This document shows, one piece after another, positions 56,887 to 64,000 of a DNA stretch of 64,000 nucleotides. Position 1 is the first letter of the stretch; each line of letters opens with the position of its first letter. Under the pieces are notes generated by a model. That model worked only from the letters and a program-made list of their open reading frames with translations. It had not been told where the DNA came from and made no database searches. The stretch spans positions 18,990,782-19,054,781 of the forward strand of contig NC_053139.1 in the NCBI RefSeq assembly GCF_016808335.1, read 5' to 3'. The position numbers and the translations under genes were made by a program. Origin of the DNA: Panicum virgatum (taxonomy: Eukaryota > Streptophyta > Magnoliopsida > Poales > Poaceae).

Positions 56887-58818
56887 TTAAGGACAGTTGG
56901 AGAACAGCTGGATACAACCTAATCCGTCTCTCTTCTTTGGCTGGTCTGTCATGTCCCAAAATAGAAGATCCAACACCTCATATGTAGCACCTTTTCCATG
57001 GTGAAATATCTGTTCTGATGTAAAAACATAAATATGATTCTTGACACATAGCCAGCTGCATGACTGAGCCTTTTTTGCTCTTTGATTTTCCAGTGACCTC
57101 CATACTCCAGCCATTTTTTCCCACTTACATCTGGCACCATATATTTGAGCTAAAATAATATATGGCAGTGACAATCGGGATTTTTGCATCACCATCTTTT
57201 CAGCAACTAGCTCTGCCATGACAATGTTCCGTTGGATTATGCAGGCCTCCAGAATATTAGAGAACATAGCAGCACTAAACTCCGGCAGCTTGTTCTCTAC
57301 AAAATTCATTGCCTCTCTCAACATTCCTGCACGGCATAATGTATCGGCCACACATGTATAGTGATCCAGGCTAGGCATAATATGGTACCTATCTTTAAAC
57401 AGGGTAATTATATCCATTGCTTCAGCTACGAAACCTTCCAAACTACATGCAGACAAAGCTCCAAAAAGAGTGATTCTATCAGGTTGGATACCACACTTGA
57501 GCATCCGTCTGAATGTTCCAAGGGCTTCCTTACCTCTTCCATTTTGCAATAGGCCGAGCAACATTGTATTCCATAATACCAGATCCTTGGCAACAACTGC
57601 CCTGAAGATTTTCCTCGCATGCCTTGTTAACCCCAACTTACAATACATGTCTGTGAGGGCTGTGGAGACAATTACATCATCCTGAAACCCAAGCTTACAA
57701 ACGAGGCAATGGATTTGAGTACCCTGCTCCATTAAACCAAAGCATGAACTCCATCTCAGCACACTCGCAAATGTGAACTCAGTTGGAACAACACCATTTC
57801 CTATAGACACTGCAAAGAGGCTGAGGGCTTCTTCCATTAGGCCGCTCCTTGCATAGCCTGATATCAGTGCATTGCAAGGTTCTGAGCCCCATGTTGGCAT
57901 TCCTCTGAAAAGTTGAACAGCATCGGACAGTCTGTCAGACAGGCAGAGGAAGTCAATAACAGCACTACAAACAATGGAGTTTGTAAGGAAGCTCATTTTA
58001 ACGCAAAGGGCCAACATCTGGTCACCTTTGGCGAAATCCTTGACATCTGAGCTGGTACTGAGCACAGTGGACACACTGAAGCCATCGACCGAGAAGCCTT
58101 TGCTCCTCATGGACCGGAAACAGTCAAAGACAGCACCACTGAGAGCCTGATCCTTGTAAGCTGACATGACAGAGTTCCAGGACGTGACATCTGGTTCTTC
58201 CATGCATGAGAAGACATGTGCTGCATGCTGAAAGAGGCCAATCCGGCGATACATATCAATGAGCGCATTGCCGACTACGGCGTCAAGGCGTGCCAGGTCG
58301 TGTCGGACAGTGGCGGCATGAACCTGCTGGCCGTGGCGGGCGGAGGCAACCGCCGACGAGACTATGGAGAAGGTGAAGGCCGTTGGCCTGACGCCACGCT
58401 CCCTCATGGAGCAGAAGAGGCGGAGCGCCTCGTCCGGAAGCGCGGCGGCGGCGTAGCCGGAGAGCATGGCGTTGTAGGAGACCGCATCCCTGTGGGGCAT
58501 CCCGTCGAACAGCCTGCGCGCGTCCCCGAGGAGGTCGGAGCCGAGGAGCGCCGACAGGAGGATGTTGCGGGTGAACACATTGGGCCTGGCGGCGGCGCGC
58601 AGGAGCACGACGGCGGACGGGGCGGCGCCGAGGCGGGAGTAGGCGGCGGCCAGGCAGTTGGCGAGGTACGGGGAGCGGAAGAAGGCGCGGGAGCAGCGGA
58701 GGAGGCGGGCGTGGAGCGCTGCCGCGGCAGCGCGGGAGGCGCAGCCGGCGAGGAGCGCCGCGGCGGCCCTTGGGGTGAGGGTTGCAGCGTCGGGAGAGGG
58801 CGGCGGGGACGAGGGCAT
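56887..58818 (-). CDS. PLS-class pentatricopeptide repeat protein, E/E+ type
   Basis: A single-exon frame of 643 residues begins MPSSPPPSPDAATLTPRAAA. It carries a run of PPR, L and S motifs, for example NVFTRNILLSALLGSDLLGD, DAVSYNAMLSGYAAAALPDE, DVTSWNSVMSAYKDQALSGA, CNALISGYARSGLMEEALSL and LVLWNTMLLGLLQNGRGKEA. A C-terminal E/E+ region contains SCSWLCVKNHIYVFTSEQIF. There is no DYW cytidine-deaminase domain. PLS proteins bind organelle RNA, each motif reading about one base, and E-type members usually serve C-to-U editing with a DYW partner. The Ala- and Arg-rich N-terminus suggests an organelle transit peptide. It resembles Arabidopsis At1g43980-type proteins as I recall them. GC content rises strongly toward the 5' end, as is common in grass genes. 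Confidence 0.9.
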   Translation of the reverse strand: MPSSPPPSPDAATLTPRAAAALLAGCASRAAAAALHARLLRCSRAFFRSPYLANCLAAAYSRLGAAPSAVVLLRAAARPNVFTRNILLSALLGSDLLGDARRLFDGMPHRDAVSYNAMLSGYAAAALPDEALRLFCSMRERGVRPTAFTFSIVSSAVASARHGQQVHAATVRHDLARLDAVVGNALIDMYRRIGLFQHAAHVFSCMEEPDVTSWNSVMSAYKDQALSGAVFDCFRSMRSKGFSVDGFSVSTVLSTSSDVKDFAKGDQMLALCVKMSFLTNSIVCSAVIDFLCLSDRLSDAVQLFRGMPTWGSEPCNALISGYARSGLMEEALSLFAVSIGNGVVPTEFTFASVLRWSSCFGLMEQGTQIHCLVCKLGFQDDVIVSTALTDMYCKLGLTRHARKIFRAVVAKDLVLWNTMLLGLLQNGRGKEALGTFRRMLKCGIQPDRITLFGALSACSLEGFVAEAMDIITLFKDRYHIMPSLDHYTCVADTLCRAGMLREAMNFVENKLPEFSAAMFSNILEACIIQRNIVMAELVAEKMVMQKSRLSLPYIILAQIYGARCKWEKMAGVWRSLENQRAKKAQSCSWLCVKNHIYVFTSEQIFHHGKGATYEVLDLLFWDMTDQPKKRDGLGCIQLFSNCP

Positions 58819-59896
58819 CGGCCGCTCGGCGGCTCAGGCCATGGGACGCGCTCGCGGCGCTCTACTTGTTCCAGAGCTTTCGGCTGCTTCTTCTCAATCC
58901 AGCTAGATGGGCCGTGGGTCAGCCCAGTGGATTGTCGACCTGGCCCATAGTAGCAGATCTCCGATCCTTGAAACGGCGGCGCAAGTCGATGGAGCTGCCG
59001 GCCCTGCCGCCACCCGCCGTCGTCCTCCGACCGTCCGACGAGGAGAAGCTCCGTGCAGCCGCCCCGCCAAACACGGACGCCGCTCATCGCTCCTCCTACT
59101 GATTTGACGGGCCTCTCCACGCGAGCTCGCAAGAAAGTTGCGCCCCTACATCCTTGTCGGGTAACAAGCTTCATCTCTTGTTTCATCAAAAGAAAAAGAA
59201 AAAAAAGAAGAAGCTCCATCTCTTTCCTCCTTCCATGGATGTGTGTTCACAATGATACCATGTAATTCAAATTTCTTTTTGTATAGACCATTCTAATCAT
59301 GGTAATAGCCTAAAATGAAACCTTGTTTCATTTCTTCACCATCCACGCGAACCATCGAAATCTGCCAAGTCATTGTAATGGGCAAGAATCAGTTCCTTTA
59401 GATTGAGGTTAGATAAGCCACCATTTTCTGCTGTTTTGATTTACCAAACCACTGAAGTTATGAGCCAGACGCTCCTTCTACTTTTGGTATAGAAAAAAAA
59501 TAAAATGAATAAAATTCAAAGCTTTGGACAACATTTCATGTCCAGATCAACTGAGGATTCTGATAAGATTTTAGCACCTGTTGCTCTCTGAAAAATACAT
59601 CAAGGAAAAGCATGGAGAGGCAAAGTCAACAGAGTATAACAAGCCAAGCAAAAACTTCCCACTTCAAGAAAAAAGATCCTTCCCAGCTAGTCTCTACTAC
59701 TAAATTTGTAAGCATCCATATCAGTACAAACCTTACACTCTTCTTCTGTACAGTTCATCTAATACACATCTACTGTATACTTATTTCAGTATGGCTCAAT
59801 TTATTCCCCAATCTACACAGGATTCACGGTTTTCATGCTTTCTGTACACGTGCAGCAACTGCTGCTGGTGTTGATGCTATATGCTGCTGCCTCGTG
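58819..59896. other. Region between PPR start and NIK stop
   Basis: Upstream sequence of the PPR gene (GC-rich to about 59110), then AT-rich sequence including the NIK 3' UTR (about 59600-59896). A small plus-strand frame at 58989-59102, MELPALPPPAVVLRPSDEEK to AHRSSY, looks protein-like but is unsupported; it may be a gene fragment or chance. Confidence 0.45.
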
Positions 59897-62800
59897 TCAC
59901 CTTGGGCCCGAGAGCTCGACGGCCTGCACCAGCAGCGATGAGTCATCGGTGAGGTCGGAGTAGCAGCGGCTGAAACTGAACTCGGGCACCTTGAACTTGT
60001 GCGAGTCGGCACGCTGCGAGGCCTCCCACCGCTCAGCGAGACCGTCGCCTTCCAGCATCCGGACCACCTCCGACATCTTGGGCCGGTGCCCGGGGAGGTA
60101 CTGCGTGCACAGCAGCGCCACCTGCACCATCTCCTCCAGCTCGATCCTATCGTACCCGCCCTTCAGCCCCTTGTCAACCAGCACGTCTAGCTTCTTCTCC
60201 TGGTGCATCTTCTTCACCTGACCAACAAAAGCCACAATGCGTTGCTTCATCAATCAAACACCTATATTGGAAGATCTTTCAAGTTTATTATTGATGTTTT
60301 CTATTGCTTAGTAAATCAAGAAACCAACAATGCATTTCTTGTTTAAGCTTGCACTTCTGGCAGATATATTATGCCTTTTTGTAGATTTCTTACCCAATCC
60401 AACATGGCTCCCTTCTGGTTTGCCGCCTTTCCAAACTCTAGTGCGGTCTGACCAGTAATCAGCTCCAGCAGCAGGATGCCAAAGCCGAAGACGTCGGTCT
60501 TCTCAGACGATTGGCCAGTGGAGAGGTACTCAGGCGCAATGTGACCAACAGTGCCTCTCACTGCAGTGGTGACATGTGAATCCCGGTGGTCGAGGAGTTT
60601 AGCGAGCCCGAAGTCACCAACAATGGCTTCGCAGTAGTCATCTAGCAGGATGTTGGCTGCCTTGACGTCCCTATGTATGATCTTGGGGTCACACTGCTCG
60701 TGAAGGTAGAGTAGCCCCCTCCCTGCACCAAGAGCTATCCTCTTCCTGGTCGCCCAGTCCAAAGGTGGCTTCGCTGTAGTCACCACAGAGGAATAAAGTG
60801 AAGATTTTCCTTGATAGGAATCATATGCCTTTTTGTTGTGCCAAATATTTGTCCAATGGAGAAAAAAAAGTTGGGAGAATCCAATTCTAGTTATTTTCCA
60901 AATTCGGCTTATCAGGTCGCAACTTGCAAAGCAACACCGTTCTTTTAGGTATGGCATGATCAGGGAAAGCAAACTGAGAATTTGTTCTGCACTACTGCAA
61001 GTGCGTTTATTATAGGACTAAAGCAAGCACTTGTTCCACTTGGTTTACCCACAGAAATGAGGCTACACTAGCTATCAAGGATATAATCATTATGCACAAT
61101 GGAATCTTGGGAAAGCTTACTTTTCAGGCGCGATGCGACGCTTCCATTTGACATGAATGGGTAGACTAGCAGCCTCTCTGTGGCAGTCATGCAGAACCCG
61201 TAGAGCCTGAGAAGATTTCTGTGCAGTGCCAAGCTAATCATCTCAACCTCGGTCTGGAACTGTGCCTCGCCGCCCGCAGCATTGCCGTCCTTGAGTCGCT
61301 TGACGGCCACGAGGGTTCCATCAGGGAGTTGCCCTCTATAAACGTATCCGAAGCCACCTTTCCCCAGTATGTTCTTGCTGCTGAAATTGTCTGTTGCGGA
61401 CTGAAGCTCCCTGAACTGAAACCTCTTCACGTTTCCAAGACTAACATTCTCCATGTGTTGGTCTGCACGTGGCCAATTCATCCCAAGAATAGTTTCATCA
61501 ATAGTTGCCAATCTGTCAGGTAAACGATGCATGGATTGAAAGTAAACATCAAGATCAAGGCCTGCTTACCGTCGAAATCAAAAAGGATCTGCCGGTTACG
61601 ACGATGCCTCCACCAGAACACAAATCCAGCAGTTAGGAAGAGGAAGCTGATGCAACCAGTTGCTGTCCCAAATGCGACTGCAAACTTGTGGCTTTTAGAT
61701 TTTCCCGGCGGCAGAGCACCCTGTGAGCTATTCAGGTTGTAGGACATTGGCATCGGTGCAGTCCCGTAGCAATCTTTCTCCGTGTTCGCGCCGCAGATGA
61801 GTGGATTCCCAACAATGCTGCAAGAAAACCGACAGCAGAAAAAAAAATTGTTTGAAGTATTTCACATGTATAAATTCTATACGTTCATTGTGAAAATTAA
61901 GGGCTAGAAAAGAACAGTCCCAGAATTGCAGCCTTACTTGAATGTTCTTGCCAAAGATCCTGGTATTGGACCACTCAGGTTATTATATGACAAGTCTCTG
62001 AAAGACACAAGGCACACTGAGTACAGACCCCAAGTATAATAAAAACCCAAACATGAGCACAAACACTCACAGGAAAACAAGCTGGGACAAATTAGCTGAT
62101 GCAGAAGGGAATGGACCAGACAGGGTGTTGTTGTTGAGCCTCCTGAAAGCATGACCGGAGACAGGAACTATTTAATGTCAAAGCCTGAAGAACAGCATTA
62201 ATGGGAGGCTTGTACTGTAGAGCTGCACTCACAAGTACTGCAGGCTCTGAAGGTGGCCCACAGTGGTGGGGATTCCACCATACAGGTTGTTGCTGGAGAG
62301 ATCAAGTGTCTTGAGCTTTGAAAGCTTACCAATCTCTGCTGGGATTGGGCCAGTGATGTTGTTGTTCTGCAGGAGACTGCAACAGTGAAGGAAAGCAAAG
62401 GATCAACTTGTGGTCAAAAAAAGGAACACTGAAAGCAGGACTGCCAATGACAAGGGTATTATCATCCATGAGAAGAATTAGCACTCACACGATCTGAAGA
62501 TTGGTGAGGTTGCCTATGGTTGGGGAGAGCATGCCAGAGAGGCTCTGGCTTGGGGCCTCCCTGCCAAGCAATCAAACAAACAGCCACAGAACACTGGTAA
62601 GAACACTGAACGCAAGGGGAAAAGCTCAAGAGTGGGTAGAGATAATAAGGAGGAGGTGGCTTGCTTACAATCCAGTGACGAGTTTGTCCGGCGAGCAGGT
62701 GACCGTGGTCCAGCTACAGGGATCGACGGAGTCCTTGTCCCAGTTCTTGAGCACGCCATGGGGGTCCATGAGCAGGTTCTTGATCGTCATTAGAGCTTGC

Positions 62801-63127
62801 ACTGTCAAATAATCGGTATTACTGGGATCAGCACCCTCCAATGCAAGACATAAAAAAGAGAAACAACCAAACACAATTGACTCTTGATTTCATTTTCATC
62901 TAAGAAACAGCAAACCACGGGGGAAGAACGAGATTGATTTCCAAGGCCAAAGCAGAGAAGAAACGAACTAGAACGAAGACTGAAGACCATAGAAAGAAAC
63001 GGAGGGAGAAAGAACCTTCATAGTTGACGCCCTGGGGAGAGAGGAGCGCCATTGAAGTCGAAGGGGAGGAGACGAGAAGCAGGAGGAGGAGCAGCAGGGA
63101 GGGCGGAGAAGGTGGAGGCGCCTCCAT
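59897..63127 (-). CDS. LRR-II receptor kinase, NIK type
   Basis: Ten exons, right to left: 63016-63127, 62669-62801, 62489-62560, 62233-62376, 62071-62142, 61938-61997, 61570-61817, 61121-61462, 60394-60773 and 59897-60217. They encode 627 residues, with the 72- and 144-bp LRR exons typical of SERK/NIK genes. Domains: signal peptide 1-26; an N-terminal cap with [19 protein letters not shown]; about five LRRs (82-200; [29 protein letters not shown]); one membrane helix (about 243-267); and a kinase (about 308-580) with [29 protein letters not shown] and GDFGLAKLL. The catalytic HRD and DFG are intact. Exon ends [18 protein letters not shown] match NIK rather than BAK1-type SERKs. NIKs act at the plasma membrane as co-receptors and in antiviral and immune signalling. 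The start is the ATG opening the signal peptide. Confidence 0.92.
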
Positions 63128-64000
63128 TGCCGGAGGGGGAGCCAAGAGGGTGGAGAAGGGAGAGGAAGGGGAGGTGTCTGCCTGCCTGCCTGCTGCTGTG
63201 TCCTGCGTGCAATGCGTGTTCAAAACTTCAAACATGGAACAAGCGTGAGGCCAAGAAAAGCATGCAACGCAGCGCAGCCTTCTCTCTCCCCAACACCAGA
63301 GACACACACACACAGGCAAAGGCGAGATGGCAGTGGCAGTGGCAGCGGCGGTGCGGGGCCAGGGCCCAGGGGGTAGCTGGGGCCTTGTCAGACTCGGACG
63401 CAAATGACACAAAAGAAGATGCTTGCGCTCCGGCAGCACGCAAAAGCACAAAAGCAGGGGAGTTGGAGCGAGGGAACAAACACGCCTGCTACCTGACCTG
63501 CCATGGGAAACCGGGATGGTACAAAAGAAAACAATGGGGGAGCTTTTTTTTCCAGCTCGTTTTTTTCCCTATTTGCTCTAGGGGTTAGAGGAGAAAAGGT
63601 GTGGGTTGATTATTATGTTGTTTAGATTAGAAAAGATATCAGTACTTATTATTCAACTATAATTTTCCTTTCCCTTCCATAGAAAACAATAATTTTCATT
63701 TTACACGACCATAAACTACCACCTCAAGTGAAAAATAATATTTGGCATTGTTGACTTTTCACAATAGTCGAGGTGCAATTTTAGGACATTTTTCTAACAC
63801 GTTTGGTTTCGGCACCAATTGGATTAGGTTGGGTTCAACCGTTTGGTTACGAGGGATGGATTTGACCCAATTTTCTATTTAATTGCAAGGGTTGAGTGAC
63901 ATGAGATGAATAAGAATTTAACACGTTACCAATAGTTATTGGTGGGAGCCCAGATGTCATCATTGGGTCCCACATGTCAACCTCATTAAATTTTCTTTTT
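63128..64000. other. NIK upstream region and intergenic DNA
   Basis: 63128-63590 is GC-rich upstream sequence of the kinase gene with CA and CAGTGG repeats. From 63590 it is AT-rich. 63795-63990 contains CGTTTGG words (ACACGTTTGGTTTCGG, ACCGTTTGGTTACGAG) that resemble a dispersed grass repeat, but no ends are visible. No gene recognised. Confidence 0.45.

Noticed and set aside
58216..58950. 244-residue plus-strand frame opposite the PPR gene
   Set aside because: It is the shadow of the GC-rich PPR coding sequence.
62900..63451. 183-residue minus-strand frame extending upstream of the NIK start
   Set aside because: Only the part from ATG 63127 encodes the signal peptide; the upstream part has no family match and the downstream part reads into intron 1.
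1..64000. CRISPR arrays, operons, riboswitches, phage or plasmid features
   Set aside because: Spliced plant genes and plant transposons throughout; no such pattern was seen.

Overview
This is a nuclear window from a grass (Poaceae). The evidence is plant gene structure with GT-AG introns, GC-rich monocot-style first exons, grass-type MITEs, CACTA elements and nested LTR retrotransposons. Four genes look intact: a small bZIP factor (7428-7976, +), a CONSTANS-like gene that I read as the Hd1 orthologue (38568-40516, -), a class III peroxidase (43120-44723, +), a PLS-type PPR protein (56887-58818, -), and, as the fifth, an NIK-type LRR receptor kinase of ten exons (59897-63127, -). A CONSTANS-like gene beside a peroxidase matches the rice Hd1 region on chromosome 6 as I remember it, so this is probably the orthologous segment.

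Left part, 1-9604. The left edge lies inside an LTR element on the minus strand (LTR 2614-3064). Its internal region has no recognisable gag or pol but holds an array of hairpins with a shared loop motif. Next come MITEs (Stowaway 3681-3878; hAT type 6517-7095), a diverged initiator-Met tRNA copy (4834-4907, -) and the bZIP gene.

Middle, 9605-36484. One Ty3/gypsy chromovirus of the Tekay/Del type (LTRs about 3.2 kb, TSD CGCTG, PBS for tRNA-iMet, C-terminal chromodomain) is split in its 3' LTR by a second element. The second is a Tat-lineage Ty3/gypsy element on the minus strand (21161-34865, TSD CATAT) with two RNase H domains. It carries a long opposite-strand gene between integrase and the 3' LTR. 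That gene has a frame-supported 76-bp intron. Both elements are coding-dead through stops and frameshifts, and the inner one also has a PBS+LTR fragment inside pol.

Right part, 36490-64000. After the Hd1-like gene and the peroxidase comes a decayed CACTA (En/Spm) element starting at 45401, with remnants of TNP2, a second transposase-family ORF and a possible Ulp1-like part. It also has a large foldback (about 46161-46545), and I could not find its right end. A decayed partial copy of the NIK gene (about 53230-56290), cut by two hAT MITEs, precedes the PPR gene and the intact NIK gene. Exon borders were assigned by eye from splice sites, frame and family knowledge; positions may be off by a base or so.
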